NCBI GenBank assembly: GCA_963822175.1
Contig: CAWGGJ010000003.1
Span: 496,001-560,000, forward strand
Direction: 5' to 3'
Length of the DNA stretch: 64,000 bases
Origin: FEB-25 sp963822175
GTDB lineage: Bacteria; Chloroflexota; Anaerolineae; Anaerolineales; UBA4823
The position numbers and the translations under genes were made by a program. Under the pieces are notes generated by a model. The model did not search any database and was not told where the DNA came from. It saw only the letters and a list, made by a program, of their open reading frames with translations. This document shows positions 54,777-63,667 of the stretch, piece by piece (the stretch's first letter is position 1; every line of letters starts with the position of its first letter).

Positions 54777-54806
54777 TTGACGGGTACCCTACGATTACCC
54801 TACGAT
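54777..54806 (+). promoter_or_regulatory. Predicted promoter with tandem 11-bp repeat ahead of the ABC exporter genes
   Basis: TTGACG (54777-54782) and TACGAT (54801-54806) are separated by 18 bases, a fair sigma-70 promoter. The 11-mer TACCCTACGAT occurs twice in perfect tandem at 54785-54795 and 54796-54806, the second copy containing the -10. A direct repeat covering the spacer and -10 could be an operator for a regulator not encoded nearby. This is a sequence prediction only. Confidence 0.5.
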
Positions 54807-54841
54807 GTCCAACTATATTGAGAATTGGATGAGTTAATACT

Positions 54842-55861
54842 ATGGATTTTGCAATCCGCACAGAAAACCTGGGTCGTATCTATAAAATTCGCGGTGGCAA
54901 GAAATCTGAGCCCCGCTCCCTGGTGGCGCTCAACGATATCAACCTGGAAGTCCATCCAGGTGAGCTTTTTGGCTTGCTGGGGCCCAATGGCGCAGGAAAA
55001 ACTACCTTGATCAAGATTCTCACCACCCTGCTCGCCCCCAGTACTGGTCATGCCTGGGTGGCAGGTTTCGACGTTGCCACAGAACCGGACAAGGTACGTC
55101 CCTGCATCAACATGGTCTCGGGTGGTGAAGCCTCGGGTTATGGTTTACTCACCGTGCGTGAGAATCTATGGATGTTCTCCCAGTTTTACGGCCTTTCCTC
55201 CTCGGTCGCCAATCGAAATATTGACCACCTGCTCGAGGTTGTTGGATTGGCAGATCGCAAGAATGCCAAGTCCTCAGATTTATCCACCGGCCTGCGCCAA
55301 AAAATGAACATTGTCCGTGGGTTCATGACCGACCCGGATGTGCTCTTCCTGGATGAGCCAACCCTTGGCCTGGACGTTGGAGCTTCACGTGAAGTACGCC
55401 ACTTCGTCCGCTCATGGGTCGACGAGAATCCCACTCGCACCCTGCTGCTCACCACCCATTACATGGTTGAAGCCGATGAGTTGTGCGACCGTGTCGCCAT
55501 CATCAACCAGGGACGTGTCCTGGCGTGCGACTCACCTTCCAACCTCAAGCACCAGCTGCAGCAGGAGGCTATTTTCCATCTGGAAGTATCTTCCTTTAAC
55601 GGCGGGTTGAACGCGGATCAATTTGAGGCATTACCTGGTGTTTGTGCGGTAACCCATCGTCCCCAGGATGGTTTTGAAGCATTGGATCTCATTCTGGACG
55701 AAGAACAGGCATTGACAGGGGTGATCAACACCTTGAATTCTGCCAATATCCGCCTGTTGAACCTGCAGAAGACCGAGCCAACTCTGGAGGATGTGTTTGT
55801 CAGGCTTGTCGGGCAAAGCATGGAAGAGGTCGAGCAGAAAGGGGATCCAAGTGAGCAGTGA
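54842..55861 (+). CDS. ABC-2 type exporter, ATP-binding protein (DrrA-like)
   Basis: The 339-residue ATPase has Walker A in GLLGPNGAGKTTLIKIL, the LSTGLRQKMNIVRGF signature, Walker B in VLFLDEPTLGLDVGA and the switch His in LLTTHYMVEADELCDR. The C-terminal domain of about 90 residues is of the DrrA/NatA type. It powers the two permeases encoded next, and the GTG start of the first permease lies inside its 3' end. Substrates of such systems include drugs, lipids and ions; none is indicated. Confidence 0.92.
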   Translation: MDFAIRTENLGRIYKIRGGKKSEPRSLVALNDINLEVHPGELFGLLGPNGAGKTTLIKILTTLLAPSTGHAWVAGFDVATEPDKVRPCINMVSGGEASGYGLLTVRENLWMFSQFYGLSSSVANRNIDHLLEVVGLADRKNAKSSDLSTGLRQKMNIVRGFMTDPDVLFLDEPTLGLDVGASREVRHFVRSWVDENPTRTLLLTTHYMVEADELCDRVAIINQGRVLACDSPSNLKHQLQQEAIFHLEVSSFNGGLNADQFEALPGVCAVTHRPQDGFEALDLILDEEQALTGVINTLNSANIRLLNLQKTEPTLEDVFVRLVGQSMEEVEQKGDPSEQ

Positions 55862-56750
55862 TCTGCATCCAGATCCAGGGATTCTTTCCTCCCAGGATTC
55901 CAATCCTGCTCTTGAGTATTCCCGTCTTCACAAGAACAGCGGATGGCGGTTGTTTTTTCAGAGTGTGATAGCTCGTTCATACCCCCGCATCATCGGGCAG
56001 CAGCGCGAAAAATCCTGGTTGTTTTTCGATATATTTCTTCCGCTCCTATCCGTGTGTGCTTATGTGTTCGTTTACCAGGCCATAAATGCCCCCGTAGATT
56101 ATATTGGTTTCGTTGTCGTGGGTGGTGCCATGATAGCCTTTTGGATGAATGTGCTTTGGAGTATGTCCAGCCAGCTGTATTGGGAGAAAGAGCAGGGCAA
56201 CCTGGCTTTATTCATCATCTCCCCCACTTCGATGATGTCAATTTTACTCGGCATGGCCGTGGGTGGATTGCTCGCCACTACATTGCGTGCTTTAGTGATT
56301 ATCCTTCTGGGCAGCTGGATTTTCCATGTCCAATATGCCGTATCCAGCTTTGCATTGCTTTTTGCTGTCTTCACGCTGACCATGATCGCCCTGTATGGAT
56401 TGGGAATGATGGCCGCCTCTTTATTCCTTCTTCTCAGCCGCGAGGCCTGGCATATTTCCAACCTCGCCCAGGAACCGATCTACCTGTTCTCCGGCTTCTA
56501 CTTTCCAATCAAAAATTTCGGTTTTTGGATCTCTGCCACCGCATCATTGATTCCACTCACCCTGGGGCTGGACGCCATGCGCCAGCTGATGTTTGCTTCC
56601 GGTCCTTCACTGGGATTCCTTCCCGTCCAGGTGGAGATAATGATATTACTTATCCTCAGCGTTGTTTTTCTCATTGCATCCCGCTATATGCTTGGGTATA
56701 TGGAAAAACTTGCCATCCGGGAAGGGCGCCTTACCGAGAATCGTCGCTAG
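55851..56750 (+). CDS. ABC-2 type exporter permease
   Basis: The 299-residue protein has a short polar N-terminus, an LFFQSVIARSYPRI juxtamembrane helix and six hydrophobic segments, including WLFFDIFLPLLSVCAYVFVY and LLATTLRALVIILLGSWIF. LYWEKEQGNLALFIISPTS is typical of ABC-2 permeases. The GTG at 55851 overlaps the ATPase gene by 11 bases; an earlier in-frame start at 55791 lies deeper in that gene. It probably forms a heterodimer with the following permease. Confidence 0.87.
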   Translation: MSSDLHPDPGILSSQDSNPALEYSRLHKNSGWRLFFQSVIARSYPRIIGQQREKSWLFFDIFLPLLSVCAYVFVYQAINAPVDYIGFVVVGGAMIAFWMNVLWSMSSQLYWEKEQGNLALFIISPTSMMSILLGMAVGGLLATTLRALVIILLGSWIFHVQYAVSSFALLFAVFTLTMIALYGLGMMAASLFLLLSREAWHISNLAQEPIYLFSGFYFPIKNFGFWISATASLIPLTLGLDAMRQLMFASGPSLGFLPVQVEIMILLILSVVFLIASRYMLGYMEKLAIREGRLTENRR

Positions 56751-56768
56751 AAAGAATAAAGTCCATCC

Positions 56769-57653
56769 ATGCAGACATCTGAGCTTCATCCGACCAATAA
56801 TAATCCGTCCGTTTTTTCGCGTTCCTTCCGTATTGCTGCCTGGCTGGGTTGGCAGATCGAATCCAATTGGACCGATCCCTTCCTCTTCGCGATCTATTCC
56901 ATCATCAAGCCACTGGCAGGTGCTGCAATTCTTGTCGTCATGTACAGCATCATCACCAGTGGGAACTTCTCCGATCCCATCTTTACTTATATCTACCTGG
57001 GAAACGCCTTCTATTTGTACGTGGGTGCGGTGATGACTGGAATTTCCTGGGCAATTATGGATGATCGTGAGCATTATAAGACTCTCAAGTATATGTACGT
57101 TGCTCCCATCAACATCCCAGCTTATCTCATTGGGCGCGGGGTCGCTAAATTCCTGGTTGGCTCCATTTCGGTCTTCATCACCATTGTCTTTGGGGTGCTC
57201 TTTCTCCAAGTTGCTGTGGACCCAGCAGCGATAAATTGGCCCCTTTTCCTCAGTTCATTGTTCGTTGGTGTGATCATGCTGGCCATGATGGGCTTGATCA
57301 TGGCTGGGATCAGCTTGGTCATCGTGAATCATTCCTGGTTCATCGGTGATGCAGTTGCAGGTGCGCTTTTCTTGTTTAGCGGTGCCATTTTCCCCCTGGA
57401 AACTCTGCCGACCTGGTTGCAGCCCATTGGTTATATCATCCCGATATCCTATTGGCTGGAGTTGTTACGCCGTTCAATGGTGGGCGAAATTGCTGCCGCC
57501 TTCCCCACCTTTGAAAATTTAAGTAACACCCAGCTGATGGGCATTCTAATCGGTCTTACCATCATCCTTGGGATCATTGCTAAATACACCTTCCGCTATT
57601 GTGAGCATGTCGCTCAGGAACGCGGTCTGATTGACATGGTGACGAACTATTAG
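56769..57653 (+). CDS. ABC-2 type exporter permease
   Basis: The 294-residue second permease has six membrane segments, for example AGAAILVVMYSIITSG and MGLIMAGISLVIVNHSWF. DDREHYKTLKYMYVAPINI corresponds to the coupling-helix region, and VAGALFLFSGAIFPLETLPTWLQPIGYIIP to the family's late signature. It starts 18 bases after the first permease. The three genes form a complete exporter. Confidence 0.87.
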   Translation: MQTSELHPTNNNPSVFSRSFRIAAWLGWQIESNWTDPFLFAIYSIIKPLAGAAILVVMYSIITSGNFSDPIFTYIYLGNAFYLYVGAVMTGISWAIMDDREHYKTLKYMYVAPINIPAYLIGRGVAKFLVGSISVFITIVFGVLFLQVAVDPAAINWPLFLSSLFVGVIMLAMMGLIMAGISLVIVNHSWFIGDAVAGALFLFSGAIFPLETLPTWLQPIGYIIPISYWLELLRRSMVGEIAAAFPTFENLSNTQLMGILIGLTIILGIIAKYTFRYCEHVAQERGLIDMVTNY

Positions 57654-57684
57654 TCTATTTTCATCCTGAAATCCTTCTCCCCAT

Positions 57685-58239
57685 ATGTGTGCCTCCATAA
57701 ATATTTATAAAAACACCACGCTCCAGGCTCCAATTAACATTGGCAGGCTATCGTCCAGCCCGATCGGTCCTATGTGGATTGCCGTATCACCAATGGGTCT
57801 TGTATCGGTTGAGTGGGACATGTCTCAGGCAGACTATTACCATCTGCTTGAGCAGCGCTACAAGGCACTCGCCCTCAATGATGAAATCAGCACAGCTGAG
57901 CCAATCCGCCAGCTTGGTGAATATCTTGATGGGAATCGCCACCAGTTCAACCTGCCCATAGACTTTACCAGGGTAACACCTTTTCAGGCCCAGGTGTTGC
58001 GCCTGACCATGAATATCCCGTACGGTCAGACCTCCACCTATAAGGACATAGCTCTTCGGTTAGGTAAACCAAACTCAGCCCGTGCGGTCGGTCGTGCAGA
58101 AGCCACCAATCCCATCCCACTGGTCATCCCATGCCATCGTGTCGTAGGCATGGATGGGACCTTGCATGGTTATGGTGGACCTGGAGGGATTAAATTAAAG
58201 AGCTGGCTGTTAAATATGGAAAAGCAGCACATAAAATAA
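57685..58239 (+). CDS. ogt: Methylated-DNA-[protein]-cysteine S-methyltransferase
   Basis: The 184-residue protein has TPFQAQVLRLTMNIPYGQTSTYKDIALRLG, the winged helix that flips out O6-alkylguanine, and active-site C150 in IPLVIPCHRVVG, followed by LHGYGGPGGIKLKSWLL. It is therefore catalytic, unlike the ATL protein at 51380. The Ogt-type N-terminus is divergent. It starts 31 bases after the ABC permease; shared expression with the exporter is possible but not shown. Confidence 0.93.
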   Translation: MCASINIYKNTTLQAPINIGRLSSSPIGPMWIAVSPMGLVSVEWDMSQADYYHLLEQRYKALALNDEISTAEPIRQLGEYLDGNRHQFNLPIDFTRVTPFQAQVLRLTMNIPYGQTSTYKDIALRLGKPNSARAVGRAEATNPIPLVIPCHRVVGMDGTLHGYGGPGGIKLKSWLLNMEKQHIK

Positions 58240-58313
58240 AAGGGGGTGTCTTGAATATAGGTTCAGGCAGCCCTTTTTTACACTTAACCGAAGGATTTGT
58301 TACAACGAATAAT

Positions 58314-58340
58314 AAAAGGCGGTCAAGCTGACCGCCTTTT
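58314..58340. terminator. Bidirectional terminator between ogt and the secreted protein gene
   Basis: AAAAGGCGGTCA (58314-58325) pairs perfectly with TGACCGCCTTTT (58329-58340) around a 3-base loop. A-run and T-run flank the stem, so it can serve either converging transcript. Confidence 0.85.
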
Positions 58341-58428
58341 GGACTAGATTATCTGCAATACTTACCTACCCCGATTGAAGCTCGGTCCTTTAAAAATTAG
58401 AAGCGCTGCCGATGCCAGGCACAATATA

Positions 58429-59871
58429 CTATTTGCGGGTTATAGGCAGGTAGGTCCCATAAGTCTGGTAAGCAAGCTTGAGCGAGCCTGAGGTATTCAA
58501 GTACTCTTTATAGGCAATATAGATCAGACCACTGGAGCTGCGGGCGATGGAAGGGAAGAAGCCATCATCCGAATTTCCGGTGCCCCCGTGTCCGCCCGGG
58601 TCAAGCACATCGCACTGGAACATGTGCAGCACGCCAACCACCGGACCGCAGTTTCCATCTATCAACCCCACGGTGCCCGGAACCCGGGCGATCTTCAAAG
58701 CTTTGTAGGTAGCGCCAAAATCCTGGTAGGCGATGGTAGGGTTGGCGTTAATGTCCAGGATGAGCGAGAGAGCCGAAGCGGGGATGCCCACGCCCATCGT
58801 GTCGACCGCATCGCACTGCCAGTAGTATAAACCGCCGATCTCGGGGCCACAGTTACCGGTGCCGGCGACAGGGTGGGTATACTTAAGATTGCCGTTGGAG
58901 GCATCGTAATAAGCAATCCCTATCCGCACTGCGCCGTCTTTTTTCTGGATGACGTCCAGGGAGGGATATTTGCCGACGTCGCCGGTAAAATCAATCCAGT
59001 AACAGAACCAGTCTGTGTCAGAGCAGTCACCGGCTCCATTGGCCCCGCGTTGGACGTACCTGAGATTACCAAACTGGCCGTCGTAGTAGGCGATATGCGG
59101 AAGATCGGAGATGGGGTCTATTGCAAGAGAAGGATAAGAACAGCAGTTCGCCACAGGCAACTGCTCGACATACTCGCAGTTAAAAGCACCATCGCCCGTA
59201 TCTCCACCGCTGCCCACCCATGTGCAGAATTTCATGGCAGACCAAGGATTACCCGGCTCGTCAGAGTTATAGGTATAGGCGATCTGGGGTTCACCCAGAG
59301 AGTTGTATTTGAGCGAAGAATGACGGCCTGAATCGAATGTGGGAGTGCCGCTGGGGAAGTTATAGGTCGTCCAGGAGCAGCCTGGATTACAGGCCCACTG
59401 GGTGAACTTGAGGCGCTTATTGGTGAGATCGTAATAGCTGATGCCAAGTTTACCGCCAACCGTAGAGACCTGGTCGTGAATAGCGAGTGAGCTACCCAGG
59501 CCCACATCCCCTACTGTATCGACAACCGGGCACCACCAGGCGCCGAAGGCACAGTTGCCACCTGTGCCCACCCACCTGCCAAGGACCAGTTCCTGGGTCG
59601 AGTTGTTATAATAGCTGATGTAAGGGAGGTTAGTGACCTGATCAAAAGCCAGGGAGGGTTCTGCACCAATGTTGAGGGCATTATTCAGCCCATCGATATA
59701 GAGCAGATTCCAGACCCGGTCGCCAGGCGGCAGGTTAGGCAGGCTGGCAGGTAATTGGTTGGCTGGGGCGATAGCGGCGGCCTGGATGTATCGAGTCGGC
59801 ATGCCCGGACCGAGAACGATGGTAAAGAGTAATACAAGGGTCATGCTGGTGAACAAGATCCTGGGTTTCAT
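58429..59871 (-). CDS. Secreted repeat protein, propeller-like, with C-terminal YLPITRK
   Basis: The 480-residue protein has a clear signal peptide: PRILFTSMTLVLLFTIVLG then a small-residue cleavage region. It has six or so repeats around an I-x-Y-Y-D/N motif (PYISYYNNST, LGISYYDLT, PQIAYTYNSD, PHIAYYDGQ, IGIAYYDASNG, PTIAYQDFG, IYIAYKEY), each about 50-60 residues and often with a paired cysteine. This suggests a beta-propeller exported to the surface. The final YLPITRK resembles a short tail common on secreted Chloroflexota proteins. GGGAGGAAC precedes the ATG. No enzymatic motif is seen. Confidence 0.75.
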   Translation of the reverse strand: MKPRILFTSMTLVLLFTIVLGPGMPTRYIQAAAIAPANQLPASLPNLPPGDRVWNLLYIDGLNNALNIGAEPSLAFDQVTNLPYISYYNNSTQELVLGRWVGTGGNCAFGAWWCPVVDTVGDVGLGSSLAIHDQVSTVGGKLGISYYDLTNKRLKFTQWACNPGCSWTTYNFPSGTPTFDSGRHSSLKYNSLGEPQIAYTYNSDEPGNPWSAMKFCTWVGSGGDTGDGAFNCEYVEQLPVANCCSYPSLAIDPISDLPHIAYYDGQFGNLRYVQRGANGAGDCSDTDWFCYWIDFTGDVGKYPSLDVIQKKDGAVRIGIAYYDASNGNLKYTHPVAGTGNCGPEIGGLYYWQCDAVDTMGVGIPASALSLILDINANPTIAYQDFGATYKALKIARVPGTVGLIDGNCGPVVGVLHMFQCDVLDPGGHGGTGNSDDGFFPSIARSSSGLIYIAYKEYLNTSGSLKLAYQTYGTYLPITRK

Positions 59872-60133
59872 GTTCCTCCCAATTCAATTGTCAAATGCTG
59901 AAAATGGTTTGCTTTGTGAAAGAATGACTCTTTAACCTGCGCTTGTCACTAAGCCTGTATAGAAAGTCATTATGATTGAGAATGTGCTACCCATTCTGAT
60001 GAATGAATTATAACATAACCAGTTTGAGCCAGTCCTTTCATTGATAATTGTGTGCTGGTCAAGATATTCAAATCTCCATAAACGAAAAAGGCTGTACCAA
60101 CCATTTAAGACAGCATCTACTTTAAATAAAAAT
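59872..60133. other. Intergenic sequence, no supported gene
   Basis: An AT-rich stretch between the secreted protein gene and the left end of the IS1182-type remnant. A 78-codon open frame (59932-60168, minus strand) crosses the IS end and has no recognisable features. I see nothing else here. Confidence 0.5.
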
Positions 60134-60951
60134 GGGGCTGACCCAAAAGCAAGATATGTCAGCTCCATTTTGTTAATTAAGGCCTAAAAAGAAGAAGCAA
60201 AATACAAACTGGCAGCTACAAGACCGCCAGATTGGCCATGTTCTGGGCAATGCACAGCAAGCCAAACTCCATTTTCACTTTTTCAATCCCCCTGAGCAGG
60301 AACCTTCGGAAGCCCCAATCTTTTTTGAGGCGTCCAAACACACTCTCCACCTCCGCTCCCCGTTGGGAGCGTAGCTTCAAGCCTTCCTGGCTAGTCAATT
60401 TTTTAGCTGGCTAGCTGTCTCCAGGCTTTCAACTGAAATCCCATATGAACCCGACGGTTCCCCTTGGCTTTCGTGCACTGCTCTTTCAAGGGACAACCCT
60501 GCAATACTGAAGTGAAGATGTCTTCGATCACGTCCTCCACCACTTCCGACCGAAAGCGGTTGATCGCCCGAAAATCAAGCTGCTGGTTGCCCGACAACCA
60601 TATGAAGTAAATGTTTTCTCGCAGAGCCTGGCGATCTTGCGGGATGAGTACACCTGCTATGTGTAGGCATACACAAGCACCTTCAGCAAAATCTTCGGAT
60701 GGTAGCTCGATGTGCCGCCTCCTTTGTACTGAGCTAGCAGCGTGGACAGATCCATTTTCTCAATGGCTGTGTTCACAACTCGTACCAGATGTCTGGGTGG
60801 AATTTGTGCTCCAAGATCCGTGGGTAGTTGGATCACCTGCCCCTGAGTGTATTCTTTAACTATAGGTGGGATGCTTTTCGTCCTTCATACCCCCTATTGG
60901 ATAACATCTTCTTTAAAACGAAAGGGGCTACCCGACTTTTTGGACAGCCCC
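60134..60951 (-). mobile_element. Decayed IS1182-family insertion sequence
   Basis: The element is about 818 bp, whereas IS1182-type elements usually exceed 1.4 kb. GGGGCTGACCCAAAAGC at 60134-60150 is an imperfect inverted match of GACTTTTTGGACAGCCCC at 60934-60951 (mismatches at about 3 to 4 of 18 positions). Each end also lies in a local hairpin. It encloses minus-strand transposase remnants and is no longer mobile on its own. Confidence 0.78.
60216..60880 (-). pseudogene. IS1182-family transposase remnant
   Basis: Reading the minus strand from about 60880, the N-terminal part is recognisable (PRHLVRVVNTAIEKMDLSTL, HPKILLKVLVYAYT). It is stopped by a TAG where the family has YTxGxYSSRKIA. 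The frame then shifts to LSGNQQLDFRAINRFRSEVVEDVI. Almost the whole central DDE region is deleted, because the next sequence is CPLKEQCTKAKGNRRV. After a further break, GAEVESVFGRLKKDWGFRRFLLRG closes the C-terminus at about 60216. At least one nonsense codon, one or two frameshifts and one large deletion are visible. Confidence 0.83.
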
Positions 60952-60971
60952 TTATTGGGTATTGATTAGCT

Positions 60972-61316
60972 TCACTCTTTAAATCCGTACTTTTCTATGA
61001 TCTCGAGGATGATCTTTCGATCTTCCTCGCTCACATTAGCGAACTGATACCCCACATCAAAAAATTCCGGATTAATATCTGGCGCACACCAGCGTGTGTT
61101 GGCCGAAAAAACCAGCTCATGTTTTTGCACGAACGTCTCTGGCAGCTTGATATGCAGCTCCATCGCTTTGTCTGAATCGATTTTATTTTCGCTTAATATC
61201 ATCGCCCCCTCCAGGGTGATATTCAGCAAGGTTCCAATGATATGTCCACTCTTCGAGTCGTATACATTGGCAAACAAGAGCAAGTCTTTTCGTGGATATT
61301 TTCTCCGTTCCTGCAT
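60972..61316 (-). CDS. PilZ domain protein
   Basis: The 114-residue protein starts ERRKYPRKDLLLFANVYD, giving the R-x3-R loop (R5 to R9), and has NITLEGAMIL in the place of the (D/N)-x-S-x-x-G motif, with Thr for Ser. Together these form a c-di-GMP binding site, perhaps weakened by the Thr. A single-domain PilZ usually acts as an adaptor in motility, exopolysaccharide or adhesion control. The ATG follows GAGGAGAGTAGC on the minus strand. It is divergent from the thiolase gene. Confidence 0.82.
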   Translation of the reverse strand: MQERRKYPRKDLLLFANVYDSKSGHIIGTLLNITLEGAMILSENKIDSDKAMELHIKLPETFVQKHELVFSANTRWCAPDINPEFFDVGYQFANVSEEDRKIILEIIEKYGFKE

Positions 61317-61513
61317 GCTACTCTCCTCATATTCAGTTAACCCAATGGTTCCTTATAGGATACTGGAAATATCGCCAATTAGCAAGTTAAAATCACCTGT
61401 AAACCAACACCCGGAGCTGATATGAATGCTGGTTTGGTTTAATTAACGCTGGAATGGTAAAATCATTACACCATTTTTAAGTTGAAACACACGGATTTCC
61501 AAGGAGAAATATC

Positions 61514-62735
61514 ATGCCGACACCCGTTATCATTGACGCTGTACGGACACCCATCGGTGCTCTGGGCGGCGCACTTGCCTCTGTCAGGCCGGATGACCTG
61601 GCTGCGCATATCCTCAAAGCCATCATTGCTCGCAATAACCTGGATCCAGCTTTGATCGAGGAGGTATATCTTGGTTGTGCCAACCAGGCTGGAGAAGACA
61701 ATCGCAATATTGCCCGCATGGCCACCCTTCTCGCAGGCATTCCGGTTGAAGTGGCCGCAGTCACCTTCAACCGTTTGTGTGCTTCAGGATTGAATGCCGT
61801 CAACCAGGCTGCCCGGGCTATCCGGGCGGGTGAAGGGAATGTCTTCATCGCTGGCGGTGTCGAGAGCATGTCGCGTGCCCCCTATTCCCTTCCCAAAGCC
61901 GAGCAACCCTACGCTTTTGGCAACCTGACTGCCTGGGATACTGCCCTGGGATGGCGTTACCCAAATCCCAGGATGCAGGAACTATATGGCACCGAATCGA
62001 TGGGTGAGACCGCCGAGAATATCGCCCAGATGATGCCCGAGATCACCCGCCAGCAACAGGACGAATTTGCCCTTGCCAGCCACCAGCGTGCCATAGCTGC
62101 CATCGATGCTGGAAAATTTGCCCAGGAGATCGTCCCAGTAATCATTCCCCAGAAAAAAGGAGATCCAAAAATCGTGGATACCGATGAGCGCCCGCGTCGC
62201 GATACCACCCTGGAATCGCTCGCTCGACTACGCCCGGCTTTTCGTAAGGAGGGCACGGTCACTGCCGGTAACTCGTCCGGCCTGAATGATGGTGCCGCTG
62301 CAGTGCTCCTCATGAGTGCTGAGAAAGCCTCCGCATTGGGACTCAAACCTTTGGCACGTGTGGTTACCTCTGCTGCCGCCGGGGTACCTCCCCGCATCAT
62401 GGGTTTGGGACCAGTCGGTGCGGTCAGGAAGGCACTTGAGAGGGCAAAACTAAGCCTGGCAGATATCCGCCTGGTGGAGTTGAATGAAGCCTTTGCTGTC
62501 CAGTCACTGGCAGTGATCAAGGAATTGGGCTTATCCCTCGAAATTACCAATGTGAACGGTGGGGCGGTTGCCCTGGGACATCCACTGGGCTGTTCGGGGG
62601 CACGCATTTTAACCACCCTTCTTCATGAGATGCGTCGCCGATCCGCCTCAGAAAAGCGCCCATATCTACGGTCTTGCCACCTTGTGCGTCGGTGTTGGTC
62701 AGGGTGAAGCCACCATCATTGAGTGGCTGGATTAA
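61514..62735 (+). CDS. Acetyl-CoA acyltransferase (thiolase), C-terminus shifted by one base
   Basis: The protein matches thiolases with RTPIGALGGALASVRPDD, catalytic C89 in NRLCASGLNAVNQA, VFIAGGVESMSRAPY, LNEAFAVQS and H356 in GGAVALGHPLGCSGAR. As written, the frame ends at 62707 with a basic, unrelated tail. One frame on, the sequence gives IYGLATLCVGVGQGEATIIEWLD, ending at 62735. That is the normal thiolase end with its second catalytic Cys. The break lies at or near the AAAA run at 62652-62655. The intact enzyme would cleave or form 3-ketoacyl-CoA and could work with EtfAB. AAGGAGAAATATC precedes the ATG. Confidence 0.88.
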
Positions 62736-62842
62736 ACTGAACTATCCGCGGAGCTATTACCAATCCTCCAGGAACTGATGAATATGAGACTGCGATACCC
62801 CCATAAATAATCGACCCCCTGCAAATAACTTGCCTAGGAAAA

Positions 62843-62882
62843 AATCAGCCACAACGAGTAATATACCTCGCTGTGGCTGATT
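62843..62882. terminator. Bidirectional terminator between thiolase and LysM genes
   Basis: AATCAGCCACAACGAG (62843-62858) pairs with CTCGCTGTGGCTGATT (62867-62882) with one mismatch and an 8-base loop. It lies between converging genes, with A-rich sequence upstream. Confidence 0.75.
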
Positions 62883-62903
62883 GATTTATTGTGCTTTTAA
62901 TAA

Positions 62904-63667
62904 TTAAGGCGTCGCTGTAACAGCAGCCGCAGTATAGGTTGGGAAGTTAACCGTTGGATACACCGTGCCCACCGTGGCTGTCGGAACCGGTGTTGCGATG
63001 TTGACTGGTATTCTCAGGATTAATCCCGCGAAGATGTCATTTGCATTCTCTAAGTTATTTTCTTTGACAATTGCATCCACTGTGCTCCTGAAGCGTATGG
63101 CGATTGCTCCCACCGTGTCTCCAGGCATGACGGTGTAATTGATCAATGTTCCAAAGGGTAGCTGCGCAGAGACTTCCGTAGCCGTCGGCATTGAGCATGT
63201 TGGGCGGTGGCACAAGGATTTTCTGCCCGACATAAATGATCAATGTATACTGGGTCAATGGATGGGTTCAATGCGAGTAAGGTCCCTAAATCCGTTCCAA
63301 ACCGGGTGGCAATCTCGCTGAGAATATCATTTTGTTGAACGGTGTACTCAAATGGACCTGATGGTGTCTGGGTTACAGTCGGTGTCGGTGTTTCTGACGG
63401 CAGGGTGGTTGGTGTGATCGTCGGTGTATTTGTAGCTGGCATAGGGGTTGCCGTATTCGTTGCCGTTGCTGTGTATGTAACCGTTGGTGTTGGAGTAGCA
63501 GACTTCAATGGAGAATTATCTCCCAGTAACCAGAAAATGACGATGACTGCCCCTGCAATCAGCAATACGGCTGCCCCTATCATTACCGCCATCGGTGTGC
63601 TCTTCCGCATCTGTTCACGCTTGCGGTGTGCTTCCAGTATTTTTTGTGGTGAATCTTTTTCACTCAT
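62904..63667 (-). pseudogene. Membrane-anchored LysM-repeat protein with two frameshifts
   Basis: From the ATG at 63667 (after GAGGAGAGACAA) the protein has a short cytoplasmic part, one helix (MAVMIGAAVLLIAGAVIVIFWLL), a Thr/Pro-rich linker and a first LysM, FEYTVQQNDILSEIATRFGTDLGTLL. Near 63245 the frame moves on by one base to IYVGQKILVPPPN, and near 63190 again to the second LysM, INYTVMPGDTVGAIAIRF, ending at 62904 after LILRIPV. The repaired protein of about 250 residues would bind peptidoglycan or another GlcNAc polymer outside the membrane. Each break equals one extra base. Confidence 0.72.

Noticed and set aside
59932..60168. A 78-codon minus-strand frame next to the IS remnant
   Set aside because: It runs across the IS left end and has no ribosome site or recognisable domain.
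61434..61463. Thiolase promoter TTGGTT-18-TAAAAT
   Set aside because: The match is too weak to list as a feature by eye in AT-rich sequence.
63350..63520. A GTTGGTGT-rich repeat region and a Val/Gly-rich + strand frame (63342-63701)
   Set aside because: It is the antisense of the Thr/Pro linker of the LysM protein on the minus strand.
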